From positions 1 to 64,000 of the forward strand of contig NZ_ML133532.1 in NCBI RefSeq assembly GCF_003985145.1: a stretch of 64,000 bases of DNA. The letters are read 5' to 3'. Within the stretch, counting starts at the first letter, position 1. Each line of letters starts with the position of its first letter. Of the stretch, positions 1 to 7,691 are shown in pieces. The notes beneath the pieces were generated by a model. The model ran no database searches, was not told the origin of the DNA, and saw only the letters and a program-made list of their open reading frames with translations. The position numbers and the translations under genes are program-made. Origin of the DNA: Rhizobium anhuiense. GTDB lineage: Bacteria > Pseudomonadota > Alphaproteobacteria > Rhizobiales > Rhizobiaceae.

Positions 1-489
1 ATCTATGTGGTCGACAACGCGGGCGACGTCATCACCGAGGCGACCAGTGCCGGCACCGATGAAATCCGGACGTCGCTTGCGACCTACTCGATCGCAGCAC
101 TGACCAATGTCGAGGATCTGAGCTATAATGGAACGGCGGCCTTCACCGGCACCGGCAATGCATCCGCCAACACGATCACCGGCGGTAACGGGGGCAACAC
201 GCTTACCGGTGGTGCCGGCGACGATATTCTCATCGGTGGGGCGGCAGCGGACTTTTTCATCTATTCGCCGAACTGGGGCCACGATACGATCACGAATTTC
301 GTGGCGACCGGCACAGCGCATGACACGATCAGGATCGATCACAGCGTTTTTGCAGATTGGGCGTCGCTTCTTGCCGCATCCAGTCAGTCTGGCAGCGATA
401 CAATCGTTACCGCGGATATCAACAACACCATAACGTTGAAGAATGTCGCCGTATCGAGCCTGGAGTCGACGGATTTCCAGTTTGCGTGA
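1..489 (+). CDS. C-terminal part of an RTX-type calcium-binding protein (5' end outside window)
   Basis: The reading frame is open from base 1 with no start, so only the last 162 residues are visible. Around residues 55-85 it carries glycine/aspartate-rich nonapeptide repeats (GGNGGNTLTGGAGDDILIGG), the hemolysin-type Ca2+-binding signature of RTX proteins. These are followed by a short beta-rich C-terminal segment ending in DFQFA, which resembles the uncleaved type I secretion signal of this family. RTX proteins are exported by an ABC/MFP/TolC channel and fold outside the cell on binding calcium. Whether this one is an adhesin, protease, glycanase or structural protein depends on the missing N-terminal part. 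A hairpin follows the stop codon. Confidence 0.85.
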   Translation: MYVVDNAGDVITEATSAGTDEIRTSLATYSIAALTNVEDLSYNGTAAFTGTGNASANTITGGNGGNTLTGGAGDDILIGGAAADFFIYSPNWGHDTITNFVATGTAHDTIRIDHSVFADWASLLAASSQSGSDTIVTADINNTITLKNVAVSSLESTDFQFA

Positions 490-819
490 CCTTCGCTCGG
501 ACTTCCTCGGCGGAACCTTCTGCCGAGGAGGATTGGACCGAGGTTATTGCGGCGGCGTGCCGCAACCTGGGTCCTTGGTTGAAGGCCGTCATAAGTCAGG
601 TGCTTAAGACGCCTCGCCGAGTTGGGCGGCGCCAGTATTGGGGAGCTGTCTCAACGTTGGTGGCAGCGCCAAACGTGGTAGCGAGGGCCAAAAACAGCGC
701 GGCCCGCGCGATGGCGGGCCGTGTATCGGCGAGGCTTTCGTTTCAACGGGTCTCATATCGTGATGCCCTGATCGGAACCGCGACTCCGGCCGTCCGTTAC
801 CCTTTGAGGAACGGAGGAC
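490..819. other. Intergenic region with two GC-rich hairpins
   Basis: No convincing gene is seen in these 330 bases. A hairpin with 7-bp arms (CCTCGGC/GCCGAGG, 505-511 and 522-528) lies 16 bases after the RTX stop codon and could terminate or stabilise that transcript, although it has no T tract. A second hairpin (GGCCCGC/GCGGGCC, 701-707 and 714-720) lies about 100 bases before the small gene at 820. Confidence 0.5.
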
Positions 820-1077
820 ATGGACATGCCCAAGAGAAAAGCCATCGTCGAGGCGGCGCTCGAGTCCGGGTACGAGCGCCAGGCACTGGGGATCATGAAT
901 ACGGAGCAAGCTCTGAAGCTTGAGGATTCCGACGGTCTTGTTTTCAGTCATCCAGATAAAGAGGCCGGCGTAACGGATCATTTTGTTGATCAGGATGAGC
1001 TGCGCCGATTGGTGCGGCGGTCAACGTCGCCGCTTCCCCCATTGCAATCGCAGGCTCGTACGACGCGTTCGTCCTGA
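820..1077 (+). CDS. Small hypothetical protein, 85 aa
   Basis: I do not recognise this protein. The start at 820 is supported by a strong ribosome-binding site (GGAGGA a few bases upstream), so it is probably translated. The sequence is charged and soluble with no signal peptide or membrane segment. Residues 1-60 look protein-like (an E/L-rich segment and an acidic HPDKEAG segment), whereas the last 20 residues are rich in R, S and P and may be disordered. It stops three bases before the convergent SDR gene at 1081. A role in the polyol operon is unlikely because of the opposite orientation. Confidence 0.5.
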   Translation: MDMPKRKAIVEAALESGYERQALGIMNTEQALKLEDSDGLVFSHPDKEAGVTDHFVDQDELRRLVRRSTSPLPPLQSQARTTRSS

Positions 1078-1080
1078 ACT

Positions 1081-1806
1081 TCAGGCAATCATGTAGCCGC
1101 CGTCCACCGGCATCGATATCCCGTTCACCATGGCAGCCTGATCGGAGAGCAGGAAAAGAACGACCTCGGCGATGTCTGCCGGTTCGGCGAAGCGACCGAC
1201 GGGGATTCGCTTCATCATTCCCGCGGCTTTCTCGGGATCGCTCCATGCCTTCACCGCCATCGGGGTCAGCGTCACCGTTGGGTGGACGCCGTTGGCGCGG
1301 ATGCCGTGCGGCGCAAGCTCCTTTGCCATGACCCGCGTCAAGCCATCCAACCCGCCCTTCGACGCACAATAGGCAGCGTGGTCGGGGATGCCGACGAAGG
1401 ACGCGACCGACGAGACGTTGACGATGGCGCCCTTGCGGCCCGCCTTGATCAGCGAACGGGCATATTCCTGGGCCACGATCATCGGAGCACGGGTGTTGAC
1501 CGCAACAAGTCGGTCGAATGCTTCGACTGTCGTATCCAGGAACGGCTGGAGCTCGGTCGTGCCGGCGCAGTTGACGAGGAAATCGGCGGGAAGGGCAGCG
1601 ATGACAGCCTCTCTGGTCGCATCGGCATCGGCGAGATCGACCTGTATGGCCCGGCAGCCGGATTCCTGTTGCAGCGCTTCGACATCGGCGGCACTCCGGG
1701 TCAGCGCGACGACCTGCGCACCCCGTTCGATGAGCATCCTCACAAGTTCGCGTCCGATGCCTTTTCCGGCGCCGGTCACGATGACCGTCTTTCCTTTGAA
1801 CTCCAT
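1081..1806 (-). CDS. SDR oxidoreductase of the L-xylulose/dicarbonyl reductase type
   Basis: A 241-residue classical short-chain dehydrogenase. The Rossmann motif TGAGKGIG is at residues 11-18, the NNAG equivalent is NCAG, and the active-site YxxxK lies in AAYCASKG near residue 150. The C-terminal half (HPTVTLTPMAVKAWSDP, then RIPVGRFAEP and VDGGY) closely follows the DCXR/L-xylulose reductase family, which reduces L-xylulose to xylitol or the reverse with NADP(H). It is the last gene of the ABC importer operon, 12 bases after the ATPase gene, with an AGGGAGG site before its ATG. It probably oxidises the imported polyol or reduces a derived ketose. The exact substrate cannot be read from sequence. 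Confidence 0.8.
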   Translation of the reverse strand: MEFKGKTVIVTGAGKGIGRELVRMLIERGAQVVALTRSAADVEALQQESGCRAIQVDLADADATREAVIAALPADFLVNCAGTTELQPFLDTTVEAFDRLVAVNTRAPMIVAQEYARSLIKAGRKGAIVNVSSVASFVGIPDHAAYCASKGGLDGLTRVMAKELAPHGIRANGVHPTVTLTPMAVKAWSDPEKAAGMMKRIPVGRFAEPADIAEVVLFLLSDQAAMVNGISMPVDGGYMIA

Positions 1807-1818
1807 GGATCGCCTCCC

Positions 1819-2880
1819 TTACAGTCTCTGGCCCGTTTCCCGATCGAAGATATGCGCACGCCGGGGATCGATATGGAAGTACATCGTCCGTCCGGGATCG
1901 ACTTCGATGCGCTCGCGGATCAGGGCGTCGATCGGCACGCCTCCCGTGCGGCCGAAGATCAATGTCTCCGAACCCGTGGGCTCGAACACGGAGACCTCGA
2001 CCGGAACGCCTTCATCGCCGATGGTGATATGCTCCGGCCGGATGCCGTAGGTAACGGCTCTTCCTTCATCCGCATTTGTACTTCCCATGGGAAGGGCGAT
2101 ACCCTGGTCGGTGACGACGACCTTCCTGCCGTCGCGGGTCGCGATCCGGCCCTGCAGGAAGTTCATCGATGGGCTGCCGATGAAGCCTGCGACGAAGAGG
2201 TTGACCGGGAAGTCGTAGAGATCGAGAGGCTTGCCGATCTGCTCGACCCTGCCGTCACGCATCACCACGATCTTATTGGCCATTGTCATGGCCTCGATCT
2301 GATCATGCGTGACGTAGACGGTGGTGGTCTTCAGCCGCTGGTGAAGCTCCTTGATCTCGACGCGCATGGTGACGCGAAGCTTGGCGTCGAGGTTCGACAA
2401 CGGCTCGTCGAACAGGAAGACCTTCGGATCGCGCACGATCGCGCGGCCCATCGCCACACGCTGACGCTGTCCGCCTGACAATTGCTTCGGATAGCGGTCG
2501 AGATAACGCGTCAGGTCGAGGATCTCGGCCGCTCTGCCGACCTTCTCGTCGATCTCCGCCTTGGGGCGCTTGGCCATCTTCAGCGGAAAGCCCATGTTCT
2601 CGGCGACCGTCTTGTGCGGATAGAGCGCATAGCTCTGGAAGACCATCGCGATGTCGCGCTCCTTCGGCGGAGCGTTGGTGACGACACGGCCGCCGATCCG
2701 GATGTCGCCGCCGCTGACGGTCTCAAGACCGGCGATCATCCGCAGCAGGGTGGACTTGCCGCATCCGGATGGGCCGACCAGCACGACGAATTCGCCGTCC
2801 TCGATGTCGACACTGACGCCGTGCATGACCTGGAGTGCACCATACCTTTTGGTGACGTCGCTCACCTGTACATTTGCCAA
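1819..2880 (-). CDS. ABC transporter ATP-binding protein, MalK/UgpC type
   Basis: This 353-residue cytoplasmic ATPase powers carbohydrate import. Walker A is GPSGCGKST (about residues 37-45), the signature motif is LSGGQRQRVAMGRA, Walker B is VFLFDEP, and the switch histidine is in VYVTHDQ. The C-terminal third is the OB-fold regulatory domain of the MalK/UgpC subfamily (TOBE region, GIRPEHI). The start is a TTG at 2880, chosen because GGGAGGAA sits 7 bases upstream and no in-frame ATG is near. It lies downstream of the permease genes but is separated from them by a 109-base gap holding a repeat hairpin, then runs into the SDR gene. Confidence 0.93.
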   Translation of the reverse strand: MANVQVSDVTKRYGALQVMHGVSVDIEDGEFVVLVGPSGCGKSTLLRMIAGLETVSGGDIRIGGRVVTNAPPKERDIAMVFQSYALYPHKTVAENMGFPLKMAKRPKAEIDEKVGRAAEILDLTRYLDRYPKQLSGGQRQRVAMGRAIVRDPKVFLFDEPLSNLDAKLRVTMRVEIKELHQRLKTTTVYVTHDQIEAMTMANKIVVMRDGRVEQIGKPLDLYDFPVNLFVAGFIGSPSMNFLQGRIATRDGRKVVVTDQGIALPMGSTNADEGRAVTYGIRPEHITIGDEGVPVEVSVFEPTGSETLIFGRTGGVPIDALIRERIEVDPGRTMYFHIDPRRAHIFDRETGQRL

Positions 2881-2892
2881 AGTCGTTCCTCC

Positions 2893-2957
2893 CTAAAGCA
2901 GCAATTTAAAGTGCTGCAGCATCCTTTGCGCGTCTGATGAGACGCGCGGCGCTGTCG
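2893..2957. repeat. Rhizobial intergenic repeat with hairpin
   Basis: This stretch, with a GCAATTTAAAGTGCTGCAGC-like start followed by a perfect hairpin GCGCGTC-TGATGA-GACGCGC (2928-2947), matches a repeat that I recognise as widespread between genes in Rhizobium and Agrobacterium chromosomes. It lies inside the importer operon, between the small membrane protein gene and the ATPase gene, and could stabilise or punctuate the transcript. Assignment to the repeat family is from memory. Confidence 0.6.
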
Positions 2958-2989
2958 TGTCTTGATGGTGTTGACGGAAATTCATCGGC

Positions 2990-3196
2990 TCATCCCTTCC
3001 AGACGAGATAGGCGCCGAGGACTGCCGAGATTGCTGCCGCAAACCATACCGAAAGCCCGAACGGCTCGATGAACCGCATCCAGAACAGCGAGAGCGCGAC
3101 CCAGATCACAATCGAGATGAACAGCCGGTCGAACCAGTTCGTTTCGATCGGCAGAAAGCCCGGCTTGCGTTCACCATTTCCTGACGGAGATGTCAT
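2990..3196 (-). CDS. Small two-helix membrane protein of the sugar importer operon
   Basis: A 68-residue protein with a hydrophilic N-terminus (about residues 1-22) followed by two hydrophobic helices (about 26-42 and 48-66). It begins 4 bases after the permease stop, with AAAGGATG upstream of the ATG. Small membrane proteins of this kind recur inside polyol ABC operons of rhizobia. A possible relation to the DUF2160 family is an inference from size and position. It may be an accessory subunit or assembly factor of the importer. No enzymatic motif is visible. Confidence 0.7.
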   Translation of the reverse strand: MTSPSGNGERKPGFLPIETNWFDRLFISIVIWVALSLFWMRFIEPFGLSVWFAAAISAVLGAYLVWKG

Positions 3197-3200
3197 GGCT

Positions 3201-4037
3201 TCATCCTTTCACGGCGCCGAAGGTCAGGCCGGCAACGATGTGACGCTGGACCACCGAAAACACGATGAGCGCCGGAACCAATGTCAGCATTGAGATCGCG
3301 GCCATGATGCCCCAGGCCGTTCCCGTGGTCGTCACATATTCCGACAGGCCGGTGGTCAGCGTCCGCGCATTGAAATTGGTGAGCGTCGCCGCCAGCAGAT
3401 ATTCGTTCCACGCAAACACCCACGTCAGGATCAGCGTCACCGCAAGTCCGGGCCGTGCCAGGGGGAAGACGATGTCGTAGAGGACGACCCATGGGCTGGC
3501 GCCATCCATATAGGCCGCCTCATCCAACTCCTTCGGAATGGCTTCCACGGTCGGTCGCAGCGTCCAGATTGCGAAGGGAAGGTTGAAGGAGCAGTAGACC
3601 AGGATCATGCCGAGCCGGGAATCGGCGAGCGAGAAGTCGCCGATCCTGTAGACCTGCGTCAGCAGCAGGAAGAGCGGCAGCAGGAAGACCGCCGGCGGCG
3701 CCATGCGGTTGGTGATCGTCCAGAAGAAGATGCTTTCCTTGCCGGCAAGCTCGAAACGCGTCAGGGCGTAGCAGGCAAAAAAGCCGAGCGTCGTCACGAG
3801 CAGCGCGTTGCCTGACGAGATGATCAGCGAATTGAGCATGTAGCCGCGCAAGGTCGGGTTGGTCAGCACGTCCTGATAGTTCTTCCAGAAGAAGCTCCGG
3901 AGAATGACGTCGGGCGTCGAGAACAGGTCGAAGGGCTGTTTCACCGATATGACGAACAGCCAGTAAATCGGGAAAAGCGTCGCGAGGCTTATCAGCGTCC
4001 ACAGGACGACCGGAAGCCAGGGGGTCTGGTTCTTCAT
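3201..4037 (-). CDS. Carbohydrate ABC transporter permease, MalG type
   Basis: A 278-residue inner-membrane protein with about six transmembrane helices. The binding-protein-dependent transport signature, the EAA loop that docks on the ATPase, is visible as ELDEAAYMDGASPWVVLYDIVFPLARPG (about residues 175-200). The N-terminal helix WLPVVLWTLISLATLFPIYWLF and the C-terminal VQRHIVAGLTFGAVKG are typical of the MalG branch. It starts 4 bases after the MalF-type permease, with an AGAGAGG site before the ATG. It forms the channel heterodimer with that permease. Confidence 0.93.
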   Translation of the reverse strand: MKNQTPWLPVVLWTLISLATLFPIYWLFVISVKQPFDLFSTPDVILRSFFWKNYQDVLTNPTLRGYMLNSLIISSGNALLVTTLGFFACYALTRFELAGKESIFFWTITNRMAPPAVFLLPLFLLLTQVYRIGDFSLADSRLGMILVYCSFNLPFAIWTLRPTVEAIPKELDEAAYMDGASPWVVLYDIVFPLARPGLAVTLILTWVFAWNEYLLAATLTNFNARTLTTGLSEYVTTTGTAWGIMAAISMLTLVPALIVFSVVQRHIVAGLTFGAVKG

Positions 4038-4041
4038 CGCG

Positions 4042-4917
4042 TCAACCTCTCTTCACGCGGGGCGCAATCAAGCCGACATAGAGCAGCCAGCAGACGACGA
4101 TGGTGAGGTAAAGGACGATGACGGAGATCGCCGAACCGTAGCCGTAATTCGTCTTGGGAAAGACTTCCCGGAAAATATGGACGCCGATGTAGCGCGTCGA
4201 TGAACCCGGACCGCCGCCGGTCAGCATCAGCACTTCGTCGACGGTGCGCAGCGCATCCATCAGCCGGATGAACACCGTGGCGAGCAGGGCCGGGCGGATC
4301 AAAGGGAGTGTTATGTGCCAGAAGATCTGGCTCTTGCCGGCGCCGTCGATCTGCGCCTGCTCGAATGGGTCTGACGGAAGCGAGACGAGGGCGGCGATCA
4401 GCGAGAGGGTGACGAGCGGCGTCCAGTGCCAGATATCCATGATGACCGTCACGGTGAAGGCCGCGACGGCACTCTGGCCGATATTCAGATCGTAGCCGAA
4501 CCAGCTTCGGAGGAGATAGGGAATGATGCCGATCGACGGCGTGGTCATCAGCTTCCAGACGGAGCCGACGATGATCGGCGCCATGATCAGCGGCAGGGTA
4601 TGGATCGTGCGAAACACCGCTTTTCCGGGAAAGTCCTTGAGCAGCGCCTGGGCGAGGATGTAGCCGAGGACCAGCTCCGACACGACCGCGAAGAAGACGA
4701 ACGCCAGGGTTATGCCGAGCGATGCCAGGAACTGCTGGTCGAAGACCAGCCGCCGATAGTTCTCAGCCCAGTTGAAGATCATGCCCGGATTGGCCGCGAA
4801 CGGGTTCCATGAATGGAAAGAGACCCAGAGGACGTAGACGAAAGGAAAGATCCCGAACAGTCCGAGGATCACTATGGTCGGTGACAGCAACAGCCACCCG
4901 AGCTTCTGCGAATGCAT
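4042..4917 (-). CDS. Carbohydrate ABC transporter permease, MalF type
   Basis: A 291-residue integral membrane protein with six predicted helices. The EAA-type loop is present in the form FEQAQIDGAGKSQIFWHITLPLIRPAL (about residues 190-215). The N-terminus LGWLLLSPTIVILGLFGIFPFVYVLWVSF is typical of UgpA/MalF-type sugar permeases. It follows the binding-protein gene after a strong hairpin (4973-4998), the usual arrangement that keeps binding-protein mRNA in excess over permease mRNA. Substrate specificity resides in the binding protein, and is probably a hexitol or pentitol given the surrounding dehydrogenases. Confidence 0.93.
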   Translation of the reverse strand: MHSQKLGWLLLSPTIVILGLFGIFPFVYVLWVSFHSWNPFAANPGMIFNWAENYRRLVFDQQFLASLGITLAFVFFAVVSELVLGYILAQALLKDFPGKAVFRTIHTLPLIMAPIIVGSVWKLMTTPSIGIIPYLLRSWFGYDLNIGQSAVAAFTVTVIMDIWHWTPLVTLSLIAALVSLPSDPFEQAQIDGAGKSQIFWHITLPLIRPALLATVFIRLMDALRTVDEVLMLTGGGPGSSTRYIGVHIFREVFPKTNYGYGSAISVIVLYLTIVVCWLLYVGLIAPRVKRG

Positions 4918-4972
4918 CGCCTATCCCCCATTGAACGTTATGTGGACGTCCGCTCCACCTGGAGCGCAAAGA

Positions 4973-4998
4973 TGACGGGTCGTCGGAACGACCCGTCA
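4973..4998. terminator. Strong stem-loop between binding-protein and permease genes
   Basis: Perfect 11-bp arms TGACGGGTCGT (4973-4983) and ACGACCCGTCA (4988-4998) enclose a 4-base loop. It lies 15 bases after the stop codon of the binding-protein gene. In sugar ABC operons such hairpins protect the upstream mRNA or cause partial termination. No T tract follows on the minus strand, so partial read-through into the permease genes is expected. Confidence 0.75.
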
Positions 4999-5013
4999 GT
5001 TGGGGAGGATGTT

Positions 5014-6447
5014 TTATTTGCGATAGCCGAGCGAGGTGAGCTCCTCTTCGGCCTTGGCCGCCATCTGGTCGAGGCCTTCATCGGGGCCGATCTTGCCGGT
5101 CAGGATGTCGTAGAAGATCGGAGCGGTCGCTTCACGTACCTGCGCATGGAAGGGGTAGGGAGGAGCGCCGGCGAAGAGCTTGCCCTCGTCCTTCAGCATT
5201 GTGTAGAAGCCACCGAGCTTGGCGTCCATCTCCTTCACCTTCGGATCGTCGAACGTCGCCGTGTTGGTGATGCGCGGTGCGGCGATGGCCCAATCGGGCT
5301 GAACTTCGTTCTGACCGATGAATTCGAGGAAGAGCAGCGACGCTTCCTTGTTCTTGGACGTGACCGGCACGCCGAAGGCGCCGCCATCGTAGTAGCCGAT
5401 ATAGCCCTTTCCGGCTTTCGCATCATCCAATACGCCCGGCTCGAGCGGCGGCAGAGCGAAGCCGACCTGGCCGACCACCTTCGACTGCGCCGGATCGCTG
5501 GCGATCCACGCGGCATTCTCACCATAGATCAGCCCCTGGGCGACACGGCCCGCGGCAAACGTCGTTGCGGTTTCCGTCCAGGTTGACTGGGTCGATTCCG
5601 GAGGAGCGATGTCGCGCAGGTGCAGCCAATATTTCAGCGCGGCCTTCGCCTTGTCACCGTTCATCGAGCCGCCGTGTTCGACCGTCGCCGCATAATTGTT
5701 CTTGGCGTCGATGCCCCAATTGTAGACGCCGAAGGTCGGCACGATGGACTCGAAGAATTCATACCAGGAGGCCGGATGGCCGGTATGGGCCTGAGCGGTC
5801 GTGCCCCAGAGCTCCAGACCGTTGTCCTTGCCGTATTTCGTGAAGAATTCGGCAATCTGGGTGTACTCCTCGTGGGTCGTCGCCGGCTTCAGGTCCTTGC
5901 CGGTTTCCTTCTTGAAGGCTTCCTTGATCTTCGCATCGTCGAAGAGGTCCTTGCGATAGAGATAGGTCTTCAGGAAGGCTTCCATCGGAACGCCGAAGAG
6001 ATCGCCGCTCGTGTCCTTGAAGTAGTCGGCAAAGCTGGTGAAGTTCGCATCGTCGTAGGTCGGCGCTTTCAGATCCGGCTGGTCTTTCAGCGTCTTCGTG
6101 ATGTCGACGAGGAAATTCCTGGCGAGATAGGAGTAGATGATGTCCTGCTCGATGTAGACCATGTCATAGATGCCGGTCTTGGCTTCCATGTCCTTGATGG
6201 CCTTGTCGTACATCTGATCCCAGGACGTCGTCTCGATGTCGACCTTGATGCCGGTCTTCTTTTCGAATTCCGGAGCAAGCACGTTCTTGATGTAGTTCGA
6301 CGGCGGGGTGCTTTCGGTGACGCCGTGCAGGGTCACGCCCTTGAATTTAGCCCCGGCGTCGGACCAGAAGTCGGCCCAGGCCGGTGAAGCGGTGGCGGCG
6401 AGGCCGAGCGTCAGCGCAAGCGCGCTAGCCTTCAAAGCATAGTTCAT
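5014..6447 (-). CDS. Sugar/polyol ABC transporter periplasmic binding protein
   Basis: A 477-residue extracellular solute-binding protein (MalE-like family 1). The N-terminus MNYALKASALALTLGLAATASPAWA is a clear Sec signal peptide with an AWA cleavage site. The mature protein has the family's Trp/Tyr-rich sugar-binding segments (WGTTAQAHTGHPASWYEFFES and ENAAWIA). I chose the ATG at 6447 rather than a TTG two codons earlier because GGGAGGA lies about 8 bases before it. It is the first gene of the importer operon, transcribed away from the epimerase gene at 6745. The genetic context suggests a hexitol such as galactitol or altritol, or a pentitol, as ligand. Confidence 0.92.
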   Translation of the reverse strand: MNYALKASALALTLGLAATASPAWADFWSDAGAKFKGVTLHGVTESTPPSNYIKNVLAPEFEKKTGIKVDIETTSWDQMYDKAIKDMEAKTGIYDMVYIEQDIIYSYLARNFLVDITKTLKDQPDLKAPTYDDANFTSFADYFKDTSGDLFGVPMEAFLKTYLYRKDLFDDAKIKEAFKKETGKDLKPATTHEEYTQIAEFFTKYGKDNGLELWGTTAQAHTGHPASWYEFFESIVPTFGVYNWGIDAKNNYAATVEHGGSMNGDKAKAALKYWLHLRDIAPPESTQSTWTETATTFAAGRVAQGLIYGENAAWIASDPAQSKVVGQVGFALPPLEPGVLDDAKAGKGYIGYYDGGAFGVPVTSKNKEASLLFLEFIGQNEVQPDWAIAAPRITNTATFDDPKVKEMDAKLGGFYTMLKDEGKLFAGAPPYPFHAQVREATAPIFYDILTGKIGPDEGLDQMAAKAEEELTSLGYRK

Positions 6448-6744
6448 TTCCAATCCTCCCAGAGTGCAGCGAGATCATTTCGCCGGTGCTTTGTGTAGGC
6501 CAAAAAAACCGGCGGCGCAACATTTGTTGTCTAAACATGCAAATCATGAGCCTATCCCATTGATTTCTGCAGAAACTAATTTCTGCTGGGAGGTAGGGTA
6601 AGCGCGAAAACGGCATAATATATTGCATTGCAAAGAAATTTTGCGAAGCAGCAAAAAGCTAGCCGCTGAAATTATTTGTTGCCTCACCAAACTAAATGGC
6701 ATAGCACTGTCCGCGATCAAGAGCATCTCGCGGAGGAAAAGGCT
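6448..6744. promoter_or_regulatory. Divergent promoter region with several palindromes
   Basis: This AT-rich 297-base gap must hold promoters for both the importer operon (minus) and the epimerase/ROK operon (plus). It contains CAACATTTGTTG (6518-6529), the perfect palindrome TTTCTGCAGAAA (6564-6575), a direct repeat ATTTCTGC at 6563 and 6579, TTGCATTGCAA (6623-6633) and TTTTGC-N6-GCAAAA (6639-6656). Any of these could be the operator of the ROK regulator encoded at 7692. The assignment is inference, as the sequence shows only the symmetry. Confidence 0.55.
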
Positions 6745-7629
6745 ATGCGTCGATTGGGTATCCATTCATTTGTATGGACAGGTGGCCAAACGCAGGAGGG
6801 GCTGGAGATGGCCCTCAACAAGACGGCCGAACACGGATATCGCACCATCGAATTTGCCTATCTGCGCCCCGAGAAATTCAACCTCGATCGACTGGCGAAG
6901 CTTGCCCAATCCCTTGACGTCGAGATTGGCGTGACGATGGGTCTGCCGCTCGACAAGGACGTATCGAGCGAGGACATGTCTGCTGTCTCCGCCGGCAAGC
7001 AGACGCTGGCCGACGCCGTTCGGGCGGTCCGCGATATCGGCGGCAACAAGCTCGGCGGGATTCTCTATTCCGCCCACACCAAATACAATCGCCAGCCGAC
7101 GAGGAAGGGCTGGGACAACAGCGTCGCCGCGATCGCCGCGACCGGCGAGGTCGCCAGGCAGGCAAACGTCGACCTCGTCCTGGAGGTCGTCAACCGGTTC
7201 GAGACGAACCTGCTGAATACCACGGCGCAGGGGTTGAAGTTCATCGCCGAGACGGGATCGGAGCATGTCCGTCTCCATCTCGACACGTTCCATATGAACA
7301 TCGAGGAAGCCAATCCGGCCGCGGCGATCCGTCTCGCCGGCGACAAGATCGGTTATTTCCACATCGGCGAGAGCAATCGCGGCTACCTCGGCGACGGCGT
7401 CATCAACTTCGATCTGATCTTCGACGCGCTGCTCGACATCGACTATAGGCGCGACATCGTATTCGAAAGTTTCTCGACGACGGTGGTCGACGAGGGCCTG
7501 TCGCTCGCCTGCGCGATCTGGCGCGACACCTGGGAGGATAATGATCCGCTTGCAGCACACGCGAAGCGCTACATCGAGCTGAAATATGACGAGGCCAAGC
7601 GCCGCCGCGCCACAAACGCGCGGCCCTAA
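6745..7629 (+). CDS. D-tagatose/D-psicose 3-epimerase family sugar isomerase
   Basis: A 294-residue TIM-barrel protein of the AP endonuclease 2 / sugar isomerase family. It keeps the ketose 3-epimerase active site: E147 (LEVVNRFE), D180 (LDTFHMNIEE), H206, R212 (GESNRG) and E241 (FESF), which correspond to the Mn2+-binding and catalytic residues of D-tagatose and D-psicose 3-epimerases. The start at 6745 is preferred because GGAGGAAAA precedes it; an upstream in-frame ATG at 6676 lacks such a site. It is the first gene of the plus-strand operon and would interconvert ketoses such as tagatose, sorbose, psicose and fructose made by the polyol dehydrogenases. Confidence 0.85.
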   Translation: MRRLGIHSFVWTGGQTQEGLEMALNKTAEHGYRTIEFAYLRPEKFNLDRLAKLAQSLDVEIGVTMGLPLDKDVSSEDMSAVSAGKQTLADAVRAVRDIGGNKLGGILYSAHTKYNRQPTRKGWDNSVAAIAATGEVARQANVDLVLEVVNRFETNLLNTTAQGLKFIAETGSEHVRLHLDTFHMNIEEANPAAAIRLAGDKIGYFHIGESNRGYLGDGVINFDLIFDALLDIDYRRDIVFESFSTTVVDEGLSLACAIWRDTWEDNDPLAAHAKRYIELKYDEAKRRRATNARP

Positions 7630-7691
7630 TTATCCTTCTGACAGCCTGTTCCAGTCGTGTAAGGGTTGGGCGACTTGAAGGGAATTGAAAT

